Shown here: piece by piece, positions 48,330-60,944 of the stretch
Position numbering within the stretch: the first letter of the stretch is position 1
How the letters are laid out: the number at the start of each line of letters is the position of its first letter
The notes under the pieces: generated by a model
What the model was told of the DNA's origin: nothing
Database searches by the model: none
Seen by the model: the letters and a program-made list of their open reading frames with translations, nothing else
Translations under genes and position numbers: made by a program
Source of the DNA: Paulinella micropora
Taxonomy: Eukaryota; Cercozoa; Imbricatea; Euglyphida
Direction: 5' to 3'
NCBI GenBank assembly: GCA_009731375.1
Contig: BJOX01000056.1
Coordinates: forward strand, 442,774-506,773
Length of the DNA: 64,000 nt

Positions 48330-48556
48330 CGAGGTCGGTCGGCGGTGTATGTTTTACTTCTCGCGCGCATAGAAATAGGCGCGCTCGGGGTGGAGAAGGG
48401 ATTATGCCGGCCCACCCGGTATACAATGGCAATACTGACCGTTCCGGTCTGTCGGTTATCTTTGGTCTGAAGGCTACGGAGTCCCTATTTTAGGTATTCC
48501 TCAGTCTTCAATCGTTAGACAGTTTATCTGTCATTAAATATCGTACTATTGTAACA
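48330..48556 (+). repeat. Right terminal repeat
   Basis: Counterpart of 41190-41420 (inverted) and 41525-41672 (direct). It contains CCCTATTTTAGG at 48483-48494 and ends cgtactattgtaaca, immediately before RT-like copy B. Confidence 0.8.
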
Positions 48557-49450
48557 GAAAGAGACATCACACAAGCGGGAATACGCCTTTCCCGGATGGT
48601 AGTCCAAGCCCTTGACAAGAATAACAATCAACTATGGGTTGAATGTCCAGTTCTAACTTGGGAACGTATACAGAAAGAAGTAGTCCATTGGCGCCCTCCT
48701 TCCTAACAGTCAAATCAGACCAAACCGAGCTGCTACATGCCTATCGCACTGACTTTGAGCAACACAACCTCCAACGCTTTGGTTCCCTCCGCACCCGGAG
48801 AGAAACGATCCATTCCACTACTCTCCTACCTAAAAACAAAGATCCTGCCAACAAAACCAGACTAATTTGCAACCAAGCCCGATCTCCCTGGCGCTCCATT
48901 CTACGGAGGGTGGGAAAAATCCTTAGCTTCCTTATCACAGAGTTCTCTCATCGTACACGAACTAAATTTAACCTGAACAGACTAGACGAAATACGATCTC
49001 ACCTTAACCGCGCGTACCACACTTTCTCCGCCACCAACGCAAACAGTACAACGAAACGCACGATCCGAACCTTCCAGTTCGATGTTAAACAGATGTTTAC
49101 GTTGCTATCCCAATCAAGTACAATGCAGTCCCTACGTTTTGCCCTTGCCCACATCATCTTCCAACCCCAAAAAACTAGAATTTCAAACAGGAAGCCAATA
49201 GTAGACATTTCCAAAACACTCCAACAAACTGGTAAGTATGATATCGGATGGAGCCGCAGCTATGCTCCGCAAGATTACATCGCCTTTACCTTCGACGATA
49301 TAATCAAGATTGTATCACTAGACTTTGGCCACTCCCGTTTCACACTTGGTGATGCCGTCTTCGTCCTGGGACTCCAGAAGGATGGGTGCCCAATCGGCTG
49401 ATATCTATCTTTTCCCCTCGCACAAATGAAGTGTATGTTTGACGCAGCTT
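48557..49450 (+). pseudogene. Decayed reverse-transcriptase-like gene, copy B
   Basis: It begins ERDITQAGIRLSRMVVQALD, NNNQLWVECPVLTWERIQKE, shifts frame near 48690, then is open at 48643-49401: NKTRLICNQARSPWRS, TFQFDVKQMFTLLS, YIAFTFDDIIKIVSL, LQKDGCPIG, then TGA, YLSFPLAQMKCMFDA. It is homologous to copy A at 39043 (shared NQLWVECPVL-W-R, NKTRLIC-Q-RS, F-FDVKQ-FT, GCPIG-YLS). Its N-terminus is cut at the element end at 48556. Confidence 0.6.
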
Positions 49451-49461
49451 CTAAAGATGGC

Positions 49462-50601
49462 GAATTGCGCTACCACACATACTGTAATGTTACATAACTC
49501 AAACAAACTTATTTTTACCTTTCCCAGTCTTTTTCCCGTCCCACTGAGGTGCACTGGACAATTTTCTTTTTACTCTGACAGTTTCCTATTTCACCTATAT
49601 CAACTTGTAGTTTTCTCTCACTGGCAGTGCTACTTACCCTTCCACTCTAACTCAACCGCATCCGTTACAGCAAAACCAAAACCAATTCCATACCGCATAA
49701 TTCCCTTTCACAACCATCGTCGTGAGCACGGCTCGAAGCTCCAAAGCACTTTACCCTCCCTGCCCTTTACCCTATAAACGAAACCTAGTACTTACTCCCA
49801 CGGCAAAGGGGTGAGCACGGTCACTCGTGGTCTGGTAAACCGCTGTTATTAAATAACGATTCTTGAAAGATGTTGGCTCATATCGGCCGCTATTCCTACA
49901 TACGGGGAGCTATTGACAATTTATTAATATAGTATTTAGTCATATCGGCCTCTACATGTTTTTACATAGTTATTAATATCAATATTTCTGATACTGCGGG
50001 CAGTCAGTTCCTTTATAGGACTGATCATTGCTTTACCTATTCCTTTATTCAAGTGTAGGCCGCCCGGGTAGCCGCCCGGGTAGATAGTTCAATTTGATCG
50101 AGCCAGTGTTGGGTTCAGTTTCCTTCTGTCTCAATAAAGACCAAGTGTCTCACTGAGGAACTAATACATCTAGTGACATCATGAATCGCACTACCACACT
50201 TACTTCAATGCTACACAACTTAAACAAACTTATTTCTACTTTTCCAGTCTTTTCCCGTCGCAGGTGCACTGAACAATTTCCTTTTTACTCTGACAATTTC
50301 CTATTAAGTTCACCTATATCAACTTTTAATTTTCTCTCACTGGCCGTGCTACTTACCCTTCCACTCTAACTCAACCACATCGGCGTTACAGCAAAACCAA
50401 AACCAATTCCACACCGTAGACTTCCCTTTCAAAACCATCGTCGTGAGTACAGCTCAAAAGCCCTTTATCCTCCCTACACTTTACCTTACTCTTGCAGTTT
50501 CCCTATAAACAAAACCTAGTACGTACTCTTACGGTAAAGGGGTGAGCACGGTCACTCGTGGTCTGGTAAACCACTGTTATTAAATAACGATTCTTGAAAG
50601 A
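49462..50601 (+). repeat. Pair of ~410-bp direct repeats
   Basis: 49462-49870 and 50183-50601 are about 85-90% alike by eye (ctaactcaaccgcatc/cacatc, gtgagcacggtcactcgtgg, ggtaaacc(g/a)ctgttatt, aaataacgattcttgaaaga). Both lie just downstream of RT-like copy B, so they may be its terminal repeats. The 310 bp between them is AT-rich and unremarkable. Confidence 0.7.
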
Positions 50602-51437
50602 ATGGGAACCCCTCCCTCGGCAACCTCTTAATGTTACATCGACTAAACTCCCACTTCATCTTCAAGTATTATACCTTACCAACTCACAATCTACGTTCAT
50701 CGTTTTCGTACTTTGCAACCAAAGTCTGCAAACAAGTAGAAATCTACCTAAATAAACGAAGGCAGTGACCTCTCAGCTATTTACTGGTATTTCACCTGCT
50801 CTCTGGAGTCAGGACTTAATGCAGCCATACCGACTTTTAATAAGAGTTCGTTGTGTATTTCATCATCCCTTGGGGTTGTATCCAAACTCACATATTTAAA
50901 TGTTAATTAGATTAAACTAAATGATTCCGAGGCTCAACAAATATTCTTCAAACCACTTCGTCAGTGGTTATTAACATAATGATTAATACTAAGCAAGCGA
51001 AAGAACCAAAGGTGACCTGTGTTAGTAATACAATATTCAATGGCCCCGGGCGAGTGTCCAGGGGCAACCATCACCGGCGGAAATTTTTTTAAGGTCAGGG
51101 AGTTGTCTCTACTAGACCTGAAAAATTTCCCCAAAATCAATCAAAGGTTGGACACTTGGACAATATTCAAAAATAGATAATAATAATAAGAAAAACATTG
51201 AAAATATTGAAATTAATTAACAAAAAAGTGTCCAACCTTGTAAGGGTCAAGTTGGACACTAGTCGGCCGGTTGAACACATCAAAATATTTTTTTTTCTCT
51301 CCGGTTGCTCTCTACTTGCTCCTTCATTTGCTATAAGCAAAAACATAAGGGTCAATATTACATTTAACATAAGGGACAATATTATTATAAAATAATAATG
51401 CCTACTGCTGACGAACAACACATAAACAGACAAAGGT
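50602..51437. other. AT-rich non-coding stretch
   Basis: No gene seen. aaaggttggacac (51145-51157) and its complement gtgtccaacctt (51229-51240) could form a hairpin around an AT-rich loop. Confidence 0.4.
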
Positions 51438-51605
51438 ATATCTCACAAAAATATGTGGATAGTTTTACTCAATTAAGAATACAAAAATATCAAATGGAAT
51501 ATTATCAACAAAATAAAGAAAAATATCTCACAAAAATATGTGGATAGTTTTACTCAATTAAAGGATACAAAAATATCAAATGGAATATTGTCAATAATAA
51601 AGAAA
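51438..51605 (+). repeat. 86-bp tandem duplication
   Basis: tatctcacaaaaatatgtgg and the following 65 bp occur at 51438 and again at 51524, with one or two differences. Confidence 0.8.
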
Positions 51606-52570
51606 AAATAGCACAAAGAAAAAAGCGATATCGCAAAGAAAATAAAGACAAGATAAAGGAATATAATAAAGCATATCATGAAAAGAAAAGGAGTACGAGT
51701 GAAAAACACGAATATATACATATATATATATATAATATTACTCTTATTAAATAAAATATTATATATATATATGTATATATATATACATATATATGTATAT
51801 ATATATGTATATATATGTATATACATATATATATATATGCGCAAATTAACCTGAATCAGAATACGGCTGGGAAAATAATTCTGCAAATCGCTCTACTGTA
51901 CATAATGATCAATCAACCAGTAACATGGATCGGGTGATTTTCCGCTGGCGCCGAGTCAAAACATTGCGCATGGTCGCGAGAGGCCCGCTCGCGCGCACAG
52001 CAATGGAAGGCTGAGGTTCAGGTCGAGCACGTGGGCTGCGGCGGGGGCCGTCCCAGTCTTTGGGCGCGACCCGGCGAAGGTGGCCCGCCTTTCCTCTGGA
52101 GGAGGAAGAGCGAAACCACCGCGTTTCCTTGTCTGGCTTAACGGTAATGGGTGATCGCGTGTCGATGTCTGGTTTTGTGGTGGCGGGTGGCACCCCTCTT
52201 ACTACGCGGTATTTTGGTAGGGCAAAAGCTGGTTTGGCAGTGAAAACGAAAGCTGGTTTGGCAGTGAAAGTGGTTTGGTCACGGTGGTGGTAGTGGTAGT
52301 GATGGTTGCGGTTTTTTCTTCAAGGAACCGAGGGCGGACTGGATTCTTAGGGGATGTTCGCACTGGGTGGGAAACCGACCCCTGTGCATACATAAGTATG
52401 TTTATGCAACTGAATTATGTGAATGTAAACGCGTATTGCATTATGTAAATGAAAACGAGTATATGATTGTAAACGTGAATTTGTGACAACAACGACATAA
52501 GGGATATAAAGGACAACAAGGACAACAACAACAGCAGCAGCAGCACCGACAACAACAACAACAACAAGAA
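51606..52570. other. TA repeats then GC-rich non-coding stretch
   Basis: (TA)n-type at 51715-51838. GC-rich sequence at 51940-52380 has no domain-bearing frame; aaagctggtttggcagtgaaa is tandemly repeated at 52221 and 52249. Confidence 0.4.
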
Positions 52571-52593
52571 CAACATGACTGCAAGAATAATAC

Positions 52594-52662
<69 letters not shown>

Positions 52663-52663
52663 A

Positions 52664-52717
<54 letters not shown>

Positions 52718-53100
52718 TATAATAAATAATAATAATAATATAATAATAATAATAGTGTATCTCCTGCCAATTACTGAGCCAAAAGGCCATGTGCATCCAG
52801 TCCTCCATTCCATAAGGAAAGTCTCCACACCAATCGGTGGAATAAAGGAAGTGACTGCATAGAACATTACTCTAGGAGCTTTATACCAATCAGCCCATNN
52901 NNNNNNNNNNNNNNNNNNNNNNNNNNNNNNNNNNNNNNNNNNNNNNNNNNNNNNNNNNNNNNNNNNNNNNNNNNNNNNNNNNNNNNNNNNNNNNNNNNNN
53001 NNNNNNNAATTATAAAAATAATAAAATAAATAATGTGATAGTGCTTCACTGTCAATGGCTGATGCATTTCTGCACATGCGCCTCCATCGTCTCACCCGTG
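52571..53100. repeat. (AAT)n and assembly gap
   Basis: (AAT)n at about 52581-52755, unique sequence to 52898, a gap at 52899-53007, then AT-rich sequence. No gene seen. Confidence 0.8.
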
Positions 53101-53119
53101 AGGGGAGTACGAAGATTTG

Positions 53120-53306
53120 ACGATAAGCTCTAATGACACCCCCGCAAGGGCAGTTCCAACACTTCCAGACGGGCCGGTATGTTCAATGAAAATACTGGTC
53201 CAGACGGATCGGTATGTTCAATGAAAATACTGGTGGCACCGACGGGAATCGAACTGGCGACAGGGCCCAGATGGTAGAACTTGACCACTGGGCTATCACG
53301 GTGTCC
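53120..53306 (-). mobile_element. tRNA-derived SINE
   Basis: On the minus strand the head reads ggacaccgtgatagcccagtggtcaag in two parts: A-box-like tagcccagtgg (53285-53295) and B-box gttcgattccc (53244-53254), ending ggtgcc as a tRNA would. A body follows with a duplicated segment (attttcattgaacataccg at 53165-53230). (AAT)n adjoins the head at 53310-53435. Confidence 0.75.
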
Positions 53307-55284
<1,978 letters not shown>

Positions 55285-55684
55285 GTGTGGGAAAGAAAAT
55301 AGAAAAGTGTGTGGTGGAAAATACTGTGGAAAGAAATTAAAATAGCGCAAGGTGTGAACTACCATGCAAAAAAAATTTTGGGGCAGAAGAAACAACATCC
55401 TCAAAAGTTAGAGATAACCTTTATTGGAGGCAAAAAATAAAAGAAATAAAAAGTATGCACCTAAAAATGAATTTCACTGGCGTAAGTTGTGTGGGAAAGA
55501 AAATAGAAAAGTGTGTGATGGAAAATACTGTGGAAAGAAATTAAAATAGCGCAAGCTGTGAACTACCATGCAAAAAAAACTTTGGGGCAGAAGAAACAAC
55601 ACCCTCAAAAGTTAGAGATAACCTTTATTGGAGGCAAAAAATAAAAGAAATAAAAAGTCTGCACCTAAAAATGAATTTCACTGG
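55285..55684 (+). repeat. ~200-bp tandem duplication
   Basis: 55285-55481 and 55489-55684 are almost identical (gtgtgggaaagaaaatagaa ... cacctaaaaatgaatttcac). No coding frame. Confidence 0.88.
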
Positions 55685-55799
55685 CAGTGGCTTTTCAAAT
55701 AACTACTATGAAAATATAACGCAAAAGCTGTATCAGCCGTAAGACTCTGTGACTGCAAGGGCGGCCGGACCGACCTACTTAGCATACCCTACAAACCCA

Positions 55800-55872
55800 A
55801 AAAAGGGCTCATACGCAACACCCACGATCAAGCAATCAATCAATCAATGAATCAAACCAATCAGTCAGTCAG

Positions 55873-55922
<50 letters not shown>

Positions 55923-56030
55923 TGTAAGCTTACTAATTCTGGGACAGTACTTGGGTCTACTCTTGACCGATTGGACCAAACTTAGAGGTTCCTCGATCTG
56001 ACAAATACAGACATACTGTGAAAGTGGTGC

Positions 56031-56061
<31 letters not shown>

Positions 56062-56277
56062 TCTTCTTCTTCGTTTTATTGAGAGAACAATTTTTACAAT
56101 CGGACTCAAGGATCGTCCACGTGAAAAGTATAGCTATTAAGTCATACCTTTATCTAAGGTGGAAACCTAGTTATTAAATCGAGCGTATTAATTGAAAGTA
56201 TTAATATTAGGTCGCTTGGTATTAATCTTATTAATATTAATGTTTATGTTTAGATATGTTGCGTAATATGTAGCTTA
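55800..56277 (+). repeat. (AATC)n and flank duplicated at 60530-60944
   Basis: (AATC)n followed by tctgtaagcttactaattct and about 350 bp up to the gap at 56278. The same sequence with a few differences follows (AATC)n at 60599-60944 on the far side of the retrotransposon. Confidence 0.88.
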
Positions 56278-57086
56278 NNNNNNNNNNNNNNNNNNNNNNN
56301 NNNNNNNNNNNNNNNNNNNNNNNNNNNNNNNNNNNNNNNNNNNNNNNNNNNNNNNNNNNNNNNNNNNNNNNNNNNNNNNNNNNNNNNNNNNNNNNNNNNN
56401 NNNNNNNNNNNNNNNNNNNNNNNNNNNNNNNNNNNNNNNNNNNNNNNNNNNNNNNNNNNNNNNNNNNNNNNNNNNNNNNNNNNNNNNNNNNNNNNNNNNN
56501 NNNNNNNNNNNNNNNNNNNNNNNNNNNNNNNNNNNNNNNNNNNNNNNNNNNNNNNNNNNNNNNNNNNNNNNNNNNNNNNNNNNNNNNNNNNNNNNNNNNN
56601 NNNNNNNNNNNNNNNNNNNNNNNNNNNNNNNNNNNNNNNNNNNNNNNNNNNNNNNNNNNNNNNNNNNNNNNNNNNNNNNNNNNNNNNNNNNNNNNNNNNN
56701 NNNNNNNNNNNNNNNNNNNNNNNNNNNNNNNNNNNNNNNNNNNNNNNNNNNNNNNNNNNNNNNNNNNNNNNNNNNNNNNNNNNNNNNNNNNNNNNNNNNN
56801 NNNNNNNNNNNNNNNNNNNNNNNNNNNNNNNNNNNNNNNNNNNNNNNNNNNNNNNNNNNNNNNNNNNNNNNNNNNNNNNNNNNNNNNNNNNNNNNNNNNN
56901 NNNNNNNNNNNNNNNNNNNNNNNNNNNNNNNNNNNNNNNNNNNNNNNNNNNNNNNNNNNNNNNNNNNNNNNNNNNNNNNNNNNNNNNNNNNNNNNNNNNN
57001 NNNNNNNNNNNNNNNNNNNNNNNNNNNNNNNNNNNNNNNNNNNNNNNNNNNNNNNNNNNNNNNNNNNNNNNNNNNNNNNNNNNNNN

Positions 57087-58957
57087 GCTATTATTCTGAT
57101 GATTTTTTTATGTATTTTTATGAGTGGTTGTATGTATTTTTTGTTTTTGTCATGGGTCCCAGATGGAGATGTGTTGAATGAGATGAGGGAAGATGTGCGT
57201 GTAGTATAGTTGTTTCATGATTGTTGTGTGGAGAAATTGTTGTACGTATCGGAGAGAAGTGATTGTTGGCTGTAGTTTGCGTATGATGTTGCTTATGTGT
57301 TGATTGTATCGCAGGTTGTGTTGGAGTGTTATGCCTAGTAGTTTGGCATGTTTACATTGTTCAAGTGTGTAGTTGTTTATGTTTATTGTTACGTTCTGTT
57401 TGGTTTTGTGGAAGATTGTGTATGTTGTTTTGGTTGGGTTTGGTACGAGGTTGTTGGAGTGGAAGTAGTTGATTAGTTTGGTTATTTCTGTCTATGTTTT
57501 TTGTTGTAGGTTGTTGGGTGATTTTGCTGTTATTATAAGTGTTGTGTCGTCTGCATATGTGTATACTGTTCCTTGTTTTATTATGTTTATAATGTCATTA
57601 ATGTATAGCAAAAAGAAAGTAGTAGATAGNNNNNNNNNNTAGATAGCGTGCTGCCTTGCGGAATGCAATGTGTTATAGTGTGTTTGTGTGATTTTGCGTG
57701 CTGTGTGTGTATTTCTTGAGCTCGGTTTGAAAAGTAGGATGCAAAGAAATTAACAGTGTCTTCGGAAAAATTGAAGTTTGTCCTGAGTTTCTTAATTAAC
57801 TTTGCATGTTCTACTGTGTCGTAGGCTTTTGACAAGTCTACGTAAAGCGCTAGCACGAGTCCTTCTCTGTATTTGTGTTTGTGTATTTGGTTTAGGATAG
57901 TCTGGACTGTCATTGTCGTGTTTGAGTTCGGGCGGAAGGCGTATTGCGTATGTGATATTATGTTATGTTTCGTTAGATGGTCCATGACTTGTTTATTTAT
58001 TATTGTGTCGAAGATTTTAGCTATTATTAGTAGTAATGAAATAGGTCTGTAGTTTACTGGCATGCTTGTGTCGCTAGCTTTGTATATTTCTATTACTTAA
58101 GTTGTTTTTAGTGTATCTGGGTAATTATTTTCCTTTATTGCTTTATTAAATAGTTCTGTGAGCGTGGGTGCGATGTATGTGTGCATGTCTTTTATTATTG
58201 CAGGCTTTATTTTATATATGTCTTCTGCTTTGTCTCTGTTTATGTTTTTGAGTGTTTTTTGTACTGTGTCCTGTGTTATAGTTTGTAGTTTGAAGCTAGG
58301 GTGTGTGTGTGTCTCTGCCGCTACAATTTCTTCCTGTTCTATCTTTGGTATGTTGTTGCTTGTTTTCTTGCCTATTGTTATGTAATGATCGTTGAATGCA
58401 TTTGCTATGTCTGTTGGGTCTGTGTATGTTTTGTTGTTGTAGTACGCTACTGCTGGTGATTTTCTTGGTGGTTTGTTGTTTGGGACTAGTTCTTTGAGTT
58501 TTCTGTGTTGTTTCTTCGGATTGTATTTGTTTTCTTCTAGTACTCTCATTATTTCTTCTTGCTTTGCTTTGTGTATTATTTTGTTTACTTTGTATTTGTG
58601 TGTTGTGTAAGCTCGCTTGTTTTCTACCGTTGGGTTATCTTTCCATCTATTGTATAGCGCGTGTCGTTTTCTTATTTGTCTTTTTATTTTTGGTTTACAC
58701 AAGCTTTTTCTTCTGTTGCTTTGTTTGGGCTTCCTCTCATAGTATTCTATAACTTTTGTTATTGTTGACTGTATCTCTCGAAATTTTTGGTTTGTGTCTG
58801 TGTTTTCTGTGCCTTGTGCTATGTATTCTAGCTGGGTTTTTAGGTCTGCTATTATAGTTTCTCTGTGTTTGTTGTAATTGCTGTTTGTAAGTCTTGGTGT
58901 CACGTCTGTGTCGGTGGTCTATGATATTGTCTGGGGGTTTCTGTGGTAATGTAGTCA
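57087..58957 (-). pseudogene. Non-LTR retrotransposon ORF2: reverse transcriptase, no visible endonuclease
   Basis: Reading on the minus strand, an ATG at 58957 overlaps the ORF1 stop. A linker (58903 downward: TPRLTNSNYNKHRETIIADL) and RT follow: NYRPISLLLIIAKIFDTI, YAFRPNSNTTMTVQTI, LALYVDLSKAYDTVEH (motif A), CIPQGSTLS (motif B), a 10-nt gap at 57630-57639, then LLYINDIINII and TYADDTTLIIT (motif C, intact YADD). The frame is broken by a stop near 58097 and by a shift near 58900. The apurinic-type endonuclease expected between ORF1 and RT is missing; only about 55 nt separate them. The 3' end is hidden in the 56278-57086 gap. Confidence 0.85.
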
Positions 58958-60499
58958 TTATGGTGTTTGTGTGTTTCCGTTTTTCTGTGCTTTGTTCGGT
59001 GGTGTTGATGATGACGATGATGATGATGATGATGAAGATGGTTGGAGTAGACCATATTGTTCTTTGATGATATTAATATCTTCATATGTTTCGATCATCA
59101 ATCGCTCTTCTGTGGTTTGGTCTTTGAAGAATACCTCGCCGTCCCTTGTCCAGACGAAGATAGTGCATCCAGTTGCTGCTGTCAGTTCTTTCTTTAACTG
59201 GAGGGCCTGTTTGAAGAGAGAAAGTTGCGTAGGTGTTAGGCTTTCGTTTATAAAGATGTTGAATAGTTGTTTGTGTTGTTTGAGGTGTGTGCCTGTCCAA
59301 TCGATAGTGTCGTGTTTGAGGGGTTGGTTTGGGTTGTGTTTTTTGAATATGTTCTTGAGTTGGTTTGAGGTGAAGCGCAGGATGATTGTAGGTGGGTGTT
59401 GGTGTTTTTTTCGTGTCGGTTTGTTGCTTTTTGTGCGGAAGAATTTTATAATGTTATCGGTGTTGTACGGTATGCCTTTTGCTTCGAACATAGCTTTTAC
59501 GATTTGTTTTGTGTCTTCTTTTGGTGTGTATGGGATTCCTGTGATAATTAGCTCGCAGGTTGGGTCGCTTTCTTTCAGATTGGCCTTCAGCTGTTGCTTG
59601 TTTTCGCCGCGCTGTTCGTTGATTTGGATGTTTCGTAGGAACTTAGTTCCTGTGTTCTGTAATATCGACCATTGTCCCATGGGTGGTGGTGGCTCAACTT
59701 TGGAGTTGCGTTCTTGTTGGGTTTTGAGATCTTTGATCTGATGGAGTATTTCGCTGGCGTTTAGTCGTAGAGAGTCCACTTCCGCTGAGAGTCTCGACAA
59801 GTCGCTTTCCTGAGTTTTGATTTGCTGTTCGTGTTGATTGATCTTGGTTTGGGTTAGCTCATTTTTGTGGGCCTGGGTTTGGTGCTGAGTGTCGAGTTTA
59901 GTTTCTAGTTCGTTTGTTTTGGTGTGGAGTTTCGTCTCCAGTTCGTTTGTTTTGGTGTGGAGTTGTTTGATTTCCTCTGCAAGTTGGTTTCTGTTGAGTT
60001 TTTGTTCTTGTTTGATCGTGTTGATCATGGGGGCGATCACAGTTGTCATTGAATGCATGATCATCTCTTGGATTTGTTGGAGGGTCAGTGGTAGCGTGGT
60101 TGTTAGCGTTGTTTTGCATGAGTCTGTGTTGTTGGCTGGGTTGGGTTGGTTGTTGTTTGGATCCGTTGGTGTTTCAGGTGGCGAGTTTGTGGTAAGCTGG
60201 GTGGTTTCACCTTCCGCTTTGTCGTTGGTTTTTTTGGGTGTTGCTGTTGGGGAGGTGTTGGCGGGGGTACGTTCAGTATTGTCCTCGTTTGCGTCTTCTT
60301 CCTCGTCGCTCCAGTCCGTTTGCACACTGTTGGTGGCTTCACTTCCTTTTTTTCTGAGTTTGTTGGCTTTTTTTAGCCGCTTTTTTTGCTTGCGAGAGAG
60401 GGTGATAGTTCCGTTGTTTGTTTCAGATGTTTCTTCCTGGGTTTCTTGGGCTCTTTGTGGGCTTTTATGCGATTTTCGTTTTTTTGCTTGGGACGCCAT
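58958..60499 (-). CDS. Non-LTR retrotransposon ORF1: coiled-coil RNA-binding-type protein
   Basis: 513 codons from MASQAKKRKSHKSPQRAQET. Basic N-terminus, acidic/Thr-Asn-rich linker, then a coiled coil with tandem KTNELETKLHTKTNELETKL heptads, and a C-terminal domain with ELIITGIPYTPKEDTKQIVK and TIILRFTSNQLKNIFKKHNP that resembles the RRM-type domain of L1/Jockey-group ORF1 proteins. It ends in a poly-Ser run. The upstream in-frame extension lies in the flanking (AATC)n and is not counted. The frame is intact, suggesting a fairly young copy. Confidence 0.85.
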   Translation of the reverse strand: MASQAKKRKSHKSPQRAQETQEETSETNNGTITLSRKQKKRLKKANKLRKKGSEATNSVQTDWSDEEEDANEDNTERTPANTSPTATPKKTNDKAEGETTQLTTNSPPETPTDPNNNQPNPANNTDSCKTTLTTTLPLTLQQIQEMIMHSMTTVIAPMINTIKQEQKLNRNQLAEEIKQLHTKTNELETKLHTKTNELETKLDTQHQTQAHKNELTQTKINQHEQQIKTQESDLSRLSAEVDSLRLNASEILHQIKDLKTQQERNSKVEPPPPMGQWSILQNTGTKFLRNIQINEQRGENKQQLKANLKESDPTCELIITGIPYTPKEDTKQIVKAMFEAKGIPYNTDNIIKFFRTKSNKPTRKKHQHPPTIILRFTSNQLKNIFKKHNPNQPLKHDTIDWTGTHLKQHKQLFNIFINESLTPTQLSLFKQALQLKKELTAATGCTIFVWTRDGEVFFKDQTTEERLMIETYEDINIIKEQYGLLQPSSSSSSSSSSSTPPNKAQKNGNTQTP

Positions 60500-60529
60500 T
60501 TGCCCAATGTTTGTAACGGCTCTCCCTCT

Positions 60530-60530
60530 C

Positions 60531-60600
<70 letters not shown>

Positions 60601-60944
60601 TGTAAGCTTACTAATTCTGGGACAGTACTTGGGTCTACTCTTGACCGATTGGACCAAACTTAGAGGTTCCTCGATCTGACAAATACAGACATACTGTGAA
60701 AGTGGTGCAAAAACTCTCTCTCTCTCTCTCTCTCTCTTCTTCTTCTTCGTTTTTATTGAGAGAACAATTTTTACAATCGGACTCAAGGATCGTCCACGTG
60801 AAAAGTATAGCTATTAAGTCATTCCTTTATCTAAGGTGGAAACCTAGTTATTAAATCGAGCGTATTAATTGAAAGTATTAATATTAGGTCGCTTGGTATT
60901 AATCTTATTAATATTAATGTTTATGTTTAGATATGTTGCGTAAT
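60530..60944 (+). repeat. (AATC)n and right flank of the retrotransposon
   Basis: (AATC)n from 60530 to 60598, then the tctgtaagctt flank also found at 55921. It ends in the 60945-61731 gap. Confidence 0.88.

Larger units (their letters stand above)
41190..48556 (+). mobile_element. 7.4-kb element with inverted ends and compact purine-rich genes
   Basis: The left end (41190-41420) is the reverse complement of the right end (48330-48556), with shared landmarks cgtactattgt, ggctacggagtccctac/att, cccacccggta, gggattatgcc and cttctcgcgcgcat. A further direct copy of the end is at 41525-41672. Between lie plus-strand, A/G-rich overlapping open frames and a TTGCCTCACTA minisatellite (47270-48110). 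No transposase, polymerase or integrase is recognised in it. Three assembly gaps or homopolymers (42935-42992, 43674-43683) interrupt it. It could be a transposon, an integrated virus-like element or a satellite of one; the right end abuts the truncated RT-like copy B. Confidence 0.65.

Noticed and set aside
58971-60605. Plus-strand frames opposite retrotransposon ORF1
   Set aside because: Antisense shadows; the minus strand has the coiled-coil ORF1 and continues into RT.
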